A DNA stretch of 64,000 bases from Novipirellula caenicola (GCF_039545035.1 NZ_BAABRO010000024.1:26775-90774), one strand, 5' to 3'. Numbered from the stretch's first letter, positions 9,781-19,655 are shown. Made by a program: numbers and translations. Notes: generated by a model not told the origin, from the letters alone.

Positions 9781-10005
9781 CTAGGACCGATTCATCGCTT
9801 TTTCTTCGGCGGTTGGCCCATCGCTGGCCGCTTCCTCGGCGGATCGCTCATATTCGGACGAGATCGCGCCTGCTTGGGCGTCCAGGTCTTCGCGTGATTG
9901 ACCTTCGACAACGTTGACCGGTGCGTTCGAATCACTGCAGCCGAGGGTGCAAAAGAGAGGTGCCGAAAGCGTCATCGCCATGATGAGGTGGGCAAAGGTC
10001 TTCAT
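9781..10005 (-). CDS. Small lipoprotein paired with a DUF1559 gene
   Basis: A 74-residue product from the ATG at 10005. MKTFAHLIMAMTLSAPLFCTLGCSDS is a lipoprotein signal peptide with lipobox TLGC. The mature part is acidic and short (VNVVEGQSREDLDAQAG...). It lies 110 bp upstream of the DUF1559 gene in the same direction. The lipoprotein at 62344 has the same size class, lipobox and position and a related VLEGEVQ segment, so the two loci are paralogous pairs. Function unknown. Confidence 0.75.
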   Translation of the reverse strand: MKTFAHLIMAMTLSAPLFCTLGCSDSNAPVNVVEGQSREDLDAQAGAISSEYERSAEEAASDGPTAEEKAMNRS

Positions 10006-10535
10006 AAGAGGGGAGTTCCTAGTATGTATTTGGATGTAGGTTGGGGGGCAATCAATCCGCCACAAGCCACGTGAATTAGTTGTGACTTGCGACGCGTACA
10101 GGACCACCTAAAGGCGGCTGCTATCACGTTAAACAAACGGAATTTTCGTTCCTTAACAGCACAAACCGAATTATTTGAAAATTCTCCCACCTCAGACCTC
10201 TGTAGCGGCGTCTCACCGGCCTAAACAGCGATCCCGCCGCGTAGCATCCACCACGATTTTTACCGTGTTTTCCGCTATGCGCTGCAGACTGTATGCGATC
10301 GAGATTGCGCATAGTTGGCGCTGCCGCATGTGAGGTCAGCTCCGCAGAATCTGGTTGCTCCCCCCTCGCGCGAAGCTGCGTGTTTTGATGGGGTCCGCCG
10401 CAGGCTCGATTGGGTGGAGCAATCGGGCAGGATAGACCGGGGCAAGGTGGATCGGGGCTGGGTGGATCGATGGGCAGCCGGACTGCCCGCCAGTGGATAA
10501 CTCGACAGCTCGCGAGTCAAGTTGCGATGGAACTG
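10006..10535. other. Intergenic region, no gene, 15-bp tandem repeat
   Basis: Upstream of the lipoprotein gene and downstream of the kinase gene. It should hold the promoter of the lipoprotein/DUF1559 pair, but no clear -35/-10 could be fixed. Three 15-bp units of type gatcggggctgggtg lie at 10435-10479. Open frames across it are repeat-like or antisense to the kinase gene. Confidence 0.5.
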
Positions 10536-12647
10536 TTACTCTTGCCCGGCCACTTCGACTTCGATCGAATCTCGCAGCATCGCGATTTGCGGTTCCGAGA
10601 ATTGGCCGTCCGCAACGATCACGCGGCGAAGGCTACGGCTGTTAGCGAGCGGCGACAAATCGGTCACCTTGGTGTCCCGAATATCGAGCTCCAACAGATC
10701 GAGATCATTCAGTTCCGAGAGATCCGTGATCTTGGTCCCACGCAGATCAAGGTTCTTTGGATCGAGCGTATACAGAAGGTTTACTCGCACGCCTGGTGGC
10801 CACGTTGCCGAAAGCGTTCGGGTGAGCGACCACACACTGCCACGCAGCCGCACCGTTCGCGTCGTGATGTCGTATCGGAGTTCGAGATCGTCTGGTTTGT
10901 GATTGTTGATCATGACCCAAAAGCGAACGATTCGAACTCGGTCCTCGATCGATCTCGGATATTCCAAATCATAAATCATCATCTTTTCCGCTAGCGGTGC
11001 GCGATAGCGGCTGGAACGACATAGTTTGCGGAGCAATTGGACGAAGTCATCGGTGTCGAGAAAACCTTGCTCGTTTACCTCGTCCTTGTAATCTCGCGCA
11101 AATTCGGCGAGGTCAGGCTCTACCCCCTTCTCTTCGTCAAGCAATCGAGTCGCAGAGGTAAAGTCTTGCATCAAGAAGTACAGCCAAAACTTCTTATGCC
11201 ACACTCTGGATTCCGGTGGCGGGGTGTTCGAGAGCACCGTATCAAGGTGTTTCATCGAAAGTTTGACCGTGGTCGCAAACGTATCATGAGCGATCAGCGG
11301 AATGCTGGTGAGATGATCCGACACAGCGATGGCCGATTCCACCTGAGCTTGCAGACGTTCTTCGGATCGATTCTTTTCGACGATGTATTTCTCCAGTGAC
11401 TCTTCGGCACGTTCTTTCGCCTGTTCCGCAGTCTTTTGAGCCACGGTGGCCAAGGCGCGTTCGGTATCGGCGCGGATCCATGCCTTTTCTGCGTCCGCGC
11501 GAGCGGCAACGGCCGTTTGGTGTTTTTGGCGGAGCTGCGTGACAAAGAACGACAAACACAAGAACAAGATGACGAGTGACCCTAATGTCACGGCGCAAAC
11601 ATCTCGGTGGCGGCGGTAGAACAATCCGGCCTCGCGCAAGATGCTGCTTTGTTCCACTGAGGGACTGAATCCCGCCAAGAAGCGAGAGACGTCTTCTTGC
11701 AGCGTCACCACGTCGGCGTAGCGATCGGCGGGATCATCCGCGGTGGCTTTGTCAATCATCGCCGCAAGTGCCGAATCGATCGGTGGCCGCGACTTTCGAT
11801 ATTTGTCGATCGACCGCAGCGTGACCATCTCGCACAGCACACAACCCAGCGAGTAGATATCCATCTGCGGCGTCTTGCGCGTCATCGGGTCAGCCTGCTC
11901 GGGCGACATGTAGGCTGGGGTTCCCTTTACCGTATCCAACAGCGGGCCATACAAATCGGGATCGAGCAACACCTCGGAATCATGCTGCGTTTGGTCACTT
12001 GGCATGACGACCCCCAACCCCCAATCACAAACTTGGGCCTCGCCGAATTCACCGATTTGAATGTTTTCGGGTTTGATATCGAGATGCAGCACCCGTTGGG
12101 AATGAGCGTACGCGATCGCCTCGCAAACTCGCAGGAACAGCATCAACCGTTTTCTCAAAGTGAACCGATCACACTCGCGGCCGTACCGCAACTCGTCGAG
12201 AATCGCTCGTAGCGAGCGACCTTGCTTGAACTCTAACGTAAAGAACGGTCGTCCATCGGAATCGATATCCATATCAAACAGATTGATGATACAGGGATGT
12301 TCCAACCGCGCTGTGATGTGCGCCTCGCGTAAGAACGCGTCAAAGTGATCGTGTGAAAATTTCGCGAGTGGTTTGGCTAGCGCGACGTGGCGTACGGTCT
12401 TGGCGTCATAGACACGAAAGACCTCTTTCATTCCTCCGCGACCGATCAACTCGGGATCTTGGTAGCGGTCGGTGATTTTGCTGATCGACGTGTAGAGCGG
12501 GCAGAGTTCGTCAAACGCCGACGGATCATTAATCTCTTCGGACGTGATTTCCTCGGATGCATCATAAAGAAGCTTGACCAAGGGATCGATTCGGCGATGC
12601 GAGTCATCACGGGATCCGCCGGAGGATTCGGTTGGCTGGAAATTCAT
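10536..12647 (-). CDS. Transmembrane Ser/Thr protein kinase with C-terminal LRR-like segment
   Basis: A 703-residue Hanks-type kinase. The glycine loop is GRGGMKEV (69-76), the likely ATP-binding Lys is K92, the catalytic loop is HLDIKPEN (188-195, with L in place of the usual R of HRD), and the metal-binding motif is DWG rather than DFG (208-210). A transmembrane helix at ~349-370 is followed by an Ala/Glu-rich coiled coil to ~440. The C-terminal region (~640-690) has leucine-rich-repeat-like lines such as LDLRGTKITDLSEL. The ATG overlaps the stop of the upstream ECF sigma gene (ATGA), so the two form an operon. ECF-kinase pairs are known in planctomycetes; the kinase probably controls the sigma factor, but this is inference. 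Confidence 0.88.
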   Translation of the reverse strand: MNFQPTESSGGSRDDSHRRIDPLVKLLYDASEEITSEEINDPSAFDELCPLYTSISKITDRYQDPELIGRGGMKEVFRVYDAKTVRHVALAKPLAKFSHDHFDAFLREAHITARLEHPCIINLFDMDIDSDGRPFFTLEFKQGRSLRAILDELRYGRECDRFTLRKRLMLFLRVCEAIAYAHSQRVLHLDIKPENIQIGEFGEAQVCDWGLGVVMPSDQTQHDSEVLLDPDLYGPLLDTVKGTPAYMSPEQADPMTRKTPQMDIYSLGCVLCEMVTLRSIDKYRKSRPPIDSALAAMIDKATADDPADRYADVVTLQEDVSRFLAGFSPSVEQSSILREAGLFYRRHRDVCAVTLGSLVILFLCLSFFVTQLRQKHQTAVAARADAEKAWIRADTERALATVAQKTAEQAKERAEESLEKYIVEKNRSEERLQAQVESAIAVSDHLTSIPLIAHDTFATTVKLSMKHLDTVLSNTPPPESRVWHKKFWLYFLMQDFTSATRLLDEEKGVEPDLAEFARDYKDEVNEQGFLDTDDFVQLLRKLCRSSRYRAPLAEKMMIYDLEYPRSIEDRVRIVRFWVMINNHKPDDLELRYDITTRTVRLRGSVWSLTRTLSATWPPGVRVNLLYTLDPKNLDLRGTKITDLSELNDLDLLELDIRDTKVTDLSPLANSRSLRRVIVADGQFSEPQIAMLRDSIEVEVAGQE

Positions 12648-13330
12648 GAGGGCGAGTCCGGGAATTCAAGCTGTTCGCGTAGCACTTTGATTTCGTGGGC
12701 GAGTCGTTTTTTCACACGGTTCTTTAAGACATAAACACTTTGCACGCTGACCCCGAGCGATTCACTGATTTCTGCCGACGATTCACCTTCGGCGCTACGT
12801 AGAAACACTTCGATCGCATTGCCCGAGAAAATCTGCTTCATCCGATCCAATGCCAAATGCACCACGTGCCGTTGCCACTCCGCTTCGATGCGTTGCTCGA
12901 TTTCGGGTAAATCATAGGGAACGTCTTCGAGATCGTGGACATCGGTGCTGCCCACCCGCTTGGCCCGTTTGCGTTTCCAGTAATCGTTGGCGGCGACGTT
13001 CATGATCAAGCGGGTCAACCAAGTCCGAAACCGCGCCTTCTCTTCGACTCGGCGATAGTTGACCAGTTCCTGCCAAACTCGCGAAAGCACCTGTTGGCAG
13101 ACATCGTCCAGATCCGACGGCGCGGTCCCGATTCCGACCAGGAACCGCTGAATGAACGGTTCATAGTACTGCAGCAACTCGTTCCAATCCGGATGGTCCT
13201 TTCCGGACTGTCCCCGTTCAAGCAACGTGATTCGGGTCGGCAGGTTTTTAGAGGAGTGTATTGGGCCAGCCATCAGTCGTTCATGGTAGGTCGAGTCGAT
13301 GCCATTTGTGTGGACTGGCTTGGTTGGCAC
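12644..13330 (-). CDS. ECF-type RNA polymerase sigma factor (kinase-linked)
   Basis: Up to 228 residues; an internal ATG at 13273 is an alternative start giving ~209 residues. Region 2 is seen around DLDDVCQQVLSRVWQEL and FRTWLTRLIMNVAANDYWKRKR. Region 4 is a helix-turn-helix near the C-terminus (GESSAEISESLGVSVQSVYV). No anti-sigma gene is adjacent; the overlapping downstream gene encodes a Ser/Thr kinase, matching the planctomycete ECF-STK arrangement in which phosphorylation is thought to replace an anti-sigma factor. Confidence 0.88.
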   Translation of the reverse strand: MPTKPVHTNGIDSTYHERLMAGPIHSSKNLPTRITLLERGQSGKDHPDWNELLQYYEPFIQRFLVGIGTAPSDLDDVCQQVLSRVWQELVNYRRVEEKARFRTWLTRLIMNVAANDYWKRKRAKRVGSTDVHDLEDVPYDLPEIEQRIEAEWQRHVVHLALDRMKQIFSGNAIEVFLRSAEGESSAEISESLGVSVQSVYVLKNRVKKRLAHEIKVLREQLEFPDSPS

Positions 13331-13643
13331 TCATCCCGCCGCTCGCATTCCCGACGACGTTGCGACCCGAAGCAGCGTGCCACGCGAACTCATCAAAATC
13401 GTTACACCAAATTCATCTGCATCCGCCGATAGCGAGCCTTGTCGACAGCGAACCGGAGTCGCAAACCGAGCGAAACCGAGCCAATTGAGGGGCAAATGTT
13501 CACCGTAAACGTATATTACACAGCGAGCACCGGACCCTCAAGAAGTACTCGTAGGGCACACGGTCGTGATCATCGATGCAGCGAAAAATTTGGATTTTCC
13601 GCGCGCACCTCGCCTGACTCGCCGCACTACAGTAGTAGATGCC
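13331..13643. other. Divergent intergenic region between two ECF sigma genes
   Basis: About 310 bases between two divergently transcribed sigma-factor genes; promoters for both must lie here. No ECF-type promoter pair could be assigned with confidence. The frame of the downstream gene is open from 13566, so part of this interval could be coding if the upstream ATG is used. Confidence 0.4.
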
Positions 13644-15692
13644 ATGAATATTACCGAAGAAACGACCGAATTGGGCTCCGACGCAACCCTTGCCGCACAC
13701 GATCTGAGCGGTGTTTGCAACGCCGATCTGCTCGATGCTTGGAATCAAGACCACGAGCCTGCAGCGATGGCGGCGTTGGTGGACCGCTACAGCGTGATGG
13801 TGCTGAGCGTTTGTCGGCGACGCTGCCGATCGCACGCCGATGCCGAGGACGCCTATCAATCGACGTTTTTGTACTTGGCACGCAATAGCAACAAAATCCG
13901 CCATCCCGAACGACTTGCAGGATGGCTGCACCGTGTCGCCCAACGTGCCGCGGTGGCGGTCACTCAATCGTGCAAACGTGAAACCGAAACCATGGCTGAA
14001 CCGATTGCCAACACCGACGATCCGCTGGACCGTTTGACCCAACGGCACGAAGCGATCGTGCTGGACGAAGAACTGTCCGAACTGCCCGAACATTACCGCG
14101 CCGCGATCGTGATGCACTTGTACGAAGGCAGCACGCTTGAATCGCTCGCCAAATCGCTGGGGACCACCGTCGGTGCGGTGCGAGGCCGATTGCAACGCGG
14201 AAAAAAACTACTCGCCGATCGGCTGCGGCGACGCGGCGTCGTTCCGGTCTTGGCCTTTGCCGCCGCCAACGCGTTGACCGTTTCCACGACGACGGCGGCC
14301 CAGGCCAGTGAACCGCTGATCGATTCGCTGCATCGCGGCGATCTTCCCGATTCTGCTGTCGACCCTCATCTTCTCGACTCCCTACTCTCGCAAGGAACCC
14401 GACTGATGCCATCCCTGTTAACGACACTCGCGAGCTTGATCGCCGGATCTGCCATTCTGGGTTTGATGATGGTCTCGGGCTCGGCCGGCCAACCCAGCGA
14501 CCAACCCGAAACGATCACGTTCCCCGGCCATGTGGCTCAGTTTGGTGGGGGTGGCGGCATGGGAGGCATGGGAGGCGGCGGAGCGGTGATCACCAGCGAA
14601 CCGCAAGACCAACCCAAACGAAAACCGCTGAGTAAGAAAGCGGCGGACGAGAAAGAGGACAGCAAGGGGTTCTCGGCAGGAACACGCACGATGTGGGCCG
14701 AACAAACGGTGGTTCCCGATCCCGTCGGTGACGTCGCCGAAGATGCAATTGGGGCCATGGATCAATCCTTCGACTTTGATCTCGCGACCACGCTGGACGA
14801 GCTTCCTGCACAACTCGAATCGATCACAGGGGTTCCCGTCATCATCGACGATCGCGGCGTCGCGTTTGCGGAACTCAAAGAAAGTGAAACTCAAATCAAG
14901 CTAAACGCGAGCGAACTTCCGCTGCGGACGGCACTGCGAAAGATGTTGCGGCCGCATGGGCTGCGAGCCACCATCGAAAACGATGGCGTGGTCATCACCG
15001 CCGACACCGCGTCACTGGTGCACAAAGGGATTGGGGTGTCACGTTGGATTAACGTCGACGAAGCCGCAGAAAAAAGAGTCGCCGAAGCGCTGGCGCGTTC
15101 GCTACAGGTCGAGTTTGCTGACACTCCACTCAATGAAGTCCTCAATTCACTCTCGACAGACTCGGATCTATCCAGGCGAATCGACCGCCGGGCATTGGAA
15201 GAAATCGGGCTGACGGAGGATGTCCCGGTCACAGTAAAAACCGCTGCTGTTCAGCTGCAAAGCATCCTCGACATCATCCTTCGTGATCTCGATCTGATCT
15301 TCACAATCCAAGGCGAAACGTTGACCATCACGACGCACGAAGCTGCGGAGGGACAACTTCTCACTCGCATCTACTGGCTCGAAGGCACCGGCGTGGTCCC
15401 AGGCAATTTCAGCGCCATCACCACGCTGATCCAAACCACGATCGATCCTGATACATGGGAGGCGTTGGGGGGGGCTTCGACGATGGCACCGTTTCAATCG
15501 ACGCGTCCGGCGCTGCTGATTTCAACCACTTATGACGTGCACCAGCAAATCGAAACGCTGCTGCAAACGCTGCGTGAATCGCACTTTGGCCCCGATCCGG
15601 TTTTGGAATCGGTCGAAGTCCCGATGCCAATGTCGATGCAGGGAATGGGTGGCATGGGTGGCGGCGGGATGGGCGGTGGCGGGATGTTCTAA
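13644..15692 (+). CDS. ECF sigma factor fused to a membrane helix and two STN/secretin-like domains
   Basis: 682 residues from the ATG at 13644 (an in-frame ATG at 13566 is possible). Residues ~25-95 are sigma region 2 (AMAALVDRYSVMVLSVC, HADAEDAYQSTFLYLAR, LAGWLHRVAQRAA) and ~135-185 region 4 (LPEHYRAAIVMHLYEG, then LAKSLGTTVGAVRGRLQRGK). A helix follows (~258-280), then a Gly/Met-rich linker. Two alpha/beta repeats (from ~375 and ~490) resemble the STN/secretin N-domain (LNASELPLRTALRKMLRPHG and DTPLNEVLNSL...). The tail is MGGMGGGGMGGGGMF. A sigma factor with such an extension would be membrane-tethered with a sensory or assembly domain outside; this is inference. Confidence 0.8.
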   Translation: MNITEETTELGSDATLAAHDLSGVCNADLLDAWNQDHEPAAMAALVDRYSVMVLSVCRRRCRSHADAEDAYQSTFLYLARNSNKIRHPERLAGWLHRVAQRAAVAVTQSCKRETETMAEPIANTDDPLDRLTQRHEAIVLDEELSELPEHYRAAIVMHLYEGSTLESLAKSLGTTVGAVRGRLQRGKKLLADRLRRRGVVPVLAFAAANALTVSTTTAAQASEPLIDSLHRGDLPDSAVDPHLLDSLLSQGTRLMPSLLTTLASLIAGSAILGLMMVSGSAGQPSDQPETITFPGHVAQFGGGGGMGGMGGGGAVITSEPQDQPKRKPLSKKAADEKEDSKGFSAGTRTMWAEQTVVPDPVGDVAEDAIGAMDQSFDFDLATTLDELPAQLESITGVPVIIDDRGVAFAELKESETQIKLNASELPLRTALRKMLRPHGLRATIENDGVVITADTASLVHKGIGVSRWINVDEAAEKRVAEALARSLQVEFADTPLNEVLNSLSTDSDLSRRIDRRALEEIGLTEDVPVTVKTAAVQLQSILDIILRDLDLIFTIQGETLTITTHEAAEGQLLTRIYWLEGTGVVPGNFSAITTLIQTTIDPDTWEALGGASTMAPFQSTRPALLISTTYDVHQQIETLLQTLRESHFGPDPVLESVEVPMPMSMQGMGGMGGGGMGGGGMF

Positions 15693-15729
15693 AGCTCGAC
15701 ACCGGAATCCCTCATGATCCGAATGCGGA

Positions 15730-16944
15730 TCAAATGCAAACGCAATTCTCCTCGGCACGGGCTGCCGATTTCGCTTCTGGTTCGCCGTACACCACCACGC
15801 GATTGCGTCCTTGGTGCTTGGCAACATACAGCGCACAATCGGCCTGATTGATCAACGATTGCGGGTCGTCGGCACCAAACTGCAGATGCGACACACCGAT
15901 GCTAGCACTGATTTTCAGCTCAGGCTGATCGTCAAACGATTGTTCGGCGACCGCTTGGCGAGCCACCTCAGCCGCCTCAATCGCCTCGCTGACGCTGGCC
16001 CCCGGCATCAAAATACAAAATTCTTCGCCGCCGTAGCGACACACAATGGCGGGACGCGAAAACGATTCACGCAAAATCCTGGCGACCGCTCTTAACACTT
16101 CGTCGCCGACGTGGTGTCCATAGGTATCGTTGACCTGTTTGAAATGATCGTTGTCGACCATCAAACAGGCCAGCATCGGTTGGGCACGATTGAGCGTTTT
16201 CCAAATCAAATCGAACTGATCAAACAGCGCACGACGATTTAAACAACCAGTCAAGGCATCTTGCGTCGCAAGAACTTGCAATTCGCGGTTTTTGTTCGAG
16301 ATTTCCTCTCGGCTATTTCTCAGCATCTGAAGCAACCGTTCAACTTCAGCACGATGCTCTTCGACTGCGGTCACATCACGAAATGTCGCCAAGACACCGC
16401 CGGCTTCCGAAGCATTGTTGTCGACCGGCGAGGCGTTGATCGCTAAAAATCGAAACGAACCGTCGGGATGTTGGTACCGCATCAATTGATCGATGTAGCG
16501 TTTGCGTTCGCTCATCGCTCGAGCCCACGGAAAATCTTCGGACGTGGCCAAACGACTGCACACCCATCCCAGTGAATCGAGTCGCCGACCAACCAAATCT
16601 TCGCTCTTCAAACCGATCGTGTCACAAAACGATCGGTTGGCCAGCACAATCCGGCTGGCGTCATCCAGGATCACCAAACCCTCGGCCAACGCGTCCAACG
16701 ATTGGCGGACTCGGTCTGTCACCACTTGAGTCACCTCGAAGGATCCGAACAAACGGACGACCAACAGGGTGTACGCCGCGATGCCTCCAACGATAAAGAA
16801 TGCAATCAATCGCATGATCGTGCGACCGTTGTCGTGCAGCGACGTGGGCATCAACCCCAGAAACTTGCTGCCAAGTATCAGGCTGATTCCAACACAAACG
16901 ATCGCAACCGCGACTTTCAGCGATGCAAAATAGATCCGTAACAC
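15730..16944 (-). CDS. Membrane diguanylate cyclase with PAS domain
   Basis: 404 residues from a GTG at 16944, chosen because AGGA lies ~8 bases upstream; a longer start at 17016 is possible. Two N-terminal transmembrane helices are followed by a PAS domain (around AEGLVILDDASRIVLANRSFCDTIG), a short coiled coil, and a GGDEF domain with active-site motif GGEEF (~303-307) and NDTYGHHVGDEVL. The RxxD inhibitory site that normally lies just before GGDEF is missing (the place reads SRPA), so product feedback is probably absent. It makes c-di-GMP. It is convergent with the ECF fusion gene. Confidence 0.9.
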   Translation of the reverse strand: MLRIYFASLKVAVAIVCVGISLILGSKFLGLMPTSLHDNGRTIMRLIAFFIVGGIAAYTLLVVRLFGSFEVTQVVTDRVRQSLDALAEGLVILDDASRIVLANRSFCDTIGLKSEDLVGRRLDSLGWVCSRLATSEDFPWARAMSERKRYIDQLMRYQHPDGSFRFLAINASPVDNNASEAGGVLATFRDVTAVEEHRAEVERLLQMLRNSREEISNKNRELQVLATQDALTGCLNRRALFDQFDLIWKTLNRAQPMLACLMVDNDHFKQVNDTYGHHVGDEVLRAVARILRESFSRPAIVCRYGGEEFCILMPGASVSEAIEAAEVARQAVAEQSFDDQPELKISASIGVSHLQFGADDPQSLINQADCALYVAKHQGRNRVVVYGEPEAKSAARAEENCVCI

Positions 16945-17456
16945 GCCTTGTTTCCTAATTGGTAGGCCCCCGAATTTCCATTCGTCTACGCTTGGACCGT
17001 TCGATCGACCCAGCACATTAGTGCTGTGCCGATCGTTAACGATGTTGCTAGCGCCATGCCCCGCGCGTTGAGGGTCCGCAGCAACCTTCGCAAACGCTGC
17101 TCAGATTCAAAAATTTGCAGCATCGATCGAACGTCCGCGGACCTCACTCAAACCTGCAACACGCTACAGAGGGGGTTGTCCTTGAACTGTGTAAATCAGT
17201 GCAACCAATCACCGCGGCGGTCAAAGGATTCGGATTACAACGGTTATCCGGGTCCGACGGATGGCAAGGCGGGTCGCGGGGTACTCCGAAGTGGTAGCAG
17301 CAAAAAACGAGCGGATTCCCCACAAATGAGCCGGGGAATGCCCCCGTATTTCCCAGCCCGCTCTCTGTTTGCAACCTACAGTTCAGCGCGTTCTTCCCGC
17401 GTGATTGACACCCTCGCAGCCGTTTCACTTCCCTTACCTCTCGAGCAGACATTCCG
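16945..17456. other. Intergenic region without a convincing gene
   Basis: About 510 bases between the divergent cyclase and receiver-protein genes. An open frame at 17026-17520 has composition unlike protein and overlaps the receiver gene, so it is rejected. A short inverted repeat (attcccc ... ggggaat) lies near 17314-17339. No known riboswitch or small RNA was recognised. Confidence 0.5.
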
Positions 17457-17861
17457 ATGTTTGATTCATCCGGTGTACGAATCCTGCTGGTTCAATCCGA
17501 ACCAGTGCTCTCGGAATTGATGTCGTTTCGGCTGCAATTGCTTGGCTACCAAATCGAAGCGGTTGGCACCGGGGGTGAAGCGATGGATCGAATCCGGACC
17601 GAACCGCCTCATCTGGTGATCGTCGATACGGCGCTGCATGACGGCGACGGGCTGGAATGGCTGTCGCGATTGCGGGGCGAGTTCGGCGGGGAAGTGTTTT
17701 CGGTTTTGGTGGTGTCACTTGACCCGAGTCTCGAGACGGTCGAACGCGCGTTCTACGCAGGAGCACAAGATTACTTGATCACTCCGTTTGATCCGGTCGT
17801 GCTCGAACAAAAGATCGTCGCCCTCGTCTCAGACGCTGCCAACGTGGTCGGCAGCCGGTAA
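17457..17861 (+). CDS. Receiver-domain protein with degenerate acidic pocket
   Basis: A stand-alone receiver of 134 residues. The phosphoacceptor Asp is present (VIVD57), but the acidic pair that normally binds Mg is replaced (ILLVQSEP, residues 9-16: Q13 and S14), and the conserved Lys before PF is Thr (LITPFDP, T109). It may therefore act without phosphorylation. The pilB/gspE-like gene starts 42 bp downstream, so it is probably the first gene of the pilus/secretion operon and may regulate it. A CheY-like regulator with another Mg geometry cannot be excluded. Confidence 0.8.
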   Translation: MFDSSGVRILLVQSEPVLSELMSFRLQLLGYQIEAVGTGGEAMDRIRTEPPHLVIVDTALHDGDGLEWLSRLRGEFGGEVFSVLVVSLDPSLETVERAFYAGAQDYLITPFDPVVLEQKIVALVSDAANVVGSR

Positions 17862-17903
17862 GGCGTTAAACGTAAAAACACCATTCCAGAGCGGAAAAAC
17901 AAA

Positions 17904-19655
17904 ATGCGACGACTCGGCGATGTCTTAATCGAACAGAACGTGATGAGTGCCGAGTCGCTTGACGCGGCGTTTGCATCCAAGCCACGTGGCGTGTTGTTGG
18001 GCGATTGGTTGGTCAGCCAAAAATTGCTGTCGACCCTCCAGCTCGGCCGTGCGCTGGCAGAACAGTTCGCGGTGCCGTACATCGACATCGACGCCACCGC
18101 CGTGGACGCTCAGATCGCTCGCTTGTTACCCGAGGATTTTGCCCGCACACGTCAATCGGGCGCGATCAAGGTCGAAAACCGCCAATTGATTCTTGCCATG
18201 GTCGCGCCGGACGATATCGAAACGATCGCCGAAGCCGAGCTGATGACCGGCTACCAAATCAAACCGGCGGTGGCGTTAGCCGAAGACATCGAGGCGCTCA
18301 ACTGCCGTGTCTACGATGACCGCAGTGTGGCTCGGCAAACGATCGTCGACATGAAACTTGCCGAACTTCGTGAATTACAAGCCTCTGGCGACGACGTCAA
18401 TCCATCGATCGTCAGCGTTGATCAAGAGGACGCGCCGGTGGTGCGGTTGGTGCAGGCGATCTTGTCCGGCGCGGCAACCGCGGGGGCGAGCGATGTTCAC
18501 TTGGAACCCTTCAAACCCGAAATGCGGGTTCGCTATCGTGTCGATGGCGAACTGCAACAAGTCATGACGATCCCGAATCACATCGAAGAATCGGTGATCA
18601 GCCGGATCAAGGTCATGGCCGACATGGACACGACTGAGAATCGTCGGCCTCAGGACGGTCATTTGAATGTCTACGAAAATGGCAAACGAGTAGGGTTTCG
18701 GGTCAGTGGGATTCCCACGGTCGATGGACAAAAGTTGGTCCTGCGGCTGCTGGATGAAGGCGGCAAAACGTTTTCGCTTGACGGGTTGGGCATGATGCCT
18801 CGCAACCTCGCGTCGCTTCGTGAAATGATCGACAAACCGCACGGGATGTTTGTCGTCACGGGACCAACCGGCAGTGGCAAAAGCACGACCTTGTACGCGG
18901 TGCTGCAACATCTAAATGGCGACGATCGAAACATCGTCACCGTCGAAGACCCGGTCGAATATCGATTGCCGGGGATCAACCAGGTGCAAAGCGATAGCGA
19001 GTTTGGGATGGGATTCGCCAACGCACTGAAATACATCATGCGTCAGGACCCGGATGTGATCATGGTCGGCGAAATTCGCGACAGCGAAACGGCGACCACG
19101 GCGGTTCAAGCCGCATTGACCGGTCACTTGATGATTAGCACGCTGCATACCAACGATGCCGTCGGAGCGGTTCAGCGTTTGAGCGACCTTGGCGTGGATA
19201 ACTTCAAGATCGCGGGCTCGCTGCTTGGCAGTGTCGCCCAACGACTGCTCCGCCGTGTGTGTGAAAACTGCAAGATGCCGGTCGCTCCGAATCGCAACCT
19301 GCTCGATGCGTTGGATCCCGATGAAACGATTTCGCGGTCGGTCGACTTTTTCCGCGGCGAAGGCTGCAAGAAGTGTTTGGGAACCGGTTTCTCGGGTCGT
19401 TTGCCGATCTTTGAAATCATGCCGATCACGCCCGAGATCACGATGGCGATCGAATCCGGCGTGCCTCATTCCAAGCTGTACGAAATGTCAATCGCCGCTG
19501 GGATGGTAGGACTTGCCAACGCAGGACTTGAACAAGCCGTTGCCGGTCGCACGTCGCTCGAAGAGGTGTACTTCAAAACCAGTGGTGACCGCCGCCGAAC
19601 CGAATCCAAACCGATCATCGGCGGATCGCGAGAAATCGACACGGTGTGCGTTTAG
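17904..19655 (+). CDS. PilB/GspE-family assembly ATPase
   Basis: 583 residues. An N-terminal MshEN-type domain (~1-140; MRRLGDVLIEQNVMSAESL) precedes a type II secretion/type IV pilus ATPase core with Walker A GPTGSGKST (~320-328), Asp box VEDPVEY, Walker B-like VGEIRD, and His box region TGHLMISTLHTND. The C-terminal zinc site has CENC (~453) and CKKC (~489). It powers pseudopilus or pilus assembly from the cytoplasmic face. It is followed by a PilC/GspF gene and a pseudopilin gene. Whether the system is a T2SS or a T4P cannot be decided from this short cluster. Confidence 0.92.
   Translation: MRRLGDVLIEQNVMSAESLDAAFASKPRGVLLGDWLVSQKLLSTLQLGRALAEQFAVPYIDIDATAVDAQIARLLPEDFARTRQSGAIKVENRQLILAMVAPDDIETIAEAELMTGYQIKPAVALAEDIEALNCRVYDDRSVARQTIVDMKLAELRELQASGDDVNPSIVSVDQEDAPVVRLVQAILSGAATAGASDVHLEPFKPEMRVRYRVDGELQQVMTIPNHIEESVISRIKVMADMDTTENRRPQDGHLNVYENGKRVGFRVSGIPTVDGQKLVLRLLDEGGKTFSLDGLGMMPRNLASLREMIDKPHGMFVVTGPTGSGKSTTLYAVLQHLNGDDRNIVTVEDPVEYRLPGINQVQSDSEFGMGFANALKYIMRQDPDVIMVGEIRDSETATTAVQAALTGHLMISTLHTNDAVGAVQRLSDLGVDNFKIAGSLLGSVAQRLLRRVCENCKMPVAPNRNLLDALDPDETISRSVDFFRGEGCKKCLGTGFSGRLPIFEIMPITPEITMAIESGVPHSKLYEMSIAAGMVGLANAGLEQAVAGRTSLEEVYFKTSGDRRRTESKPIIGGSREIDTVCV

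Noticed and set aside
10410..10994. 194-codon frame overlapping the kinase 3' end
   Set aside because: Starts in a tandem repeat and then lies antisense to the kinase.
17026..17520. 164-codon frame before the receiver gene
   Set aside because: Not protein-like and overlaps the real receiver start in another frame.
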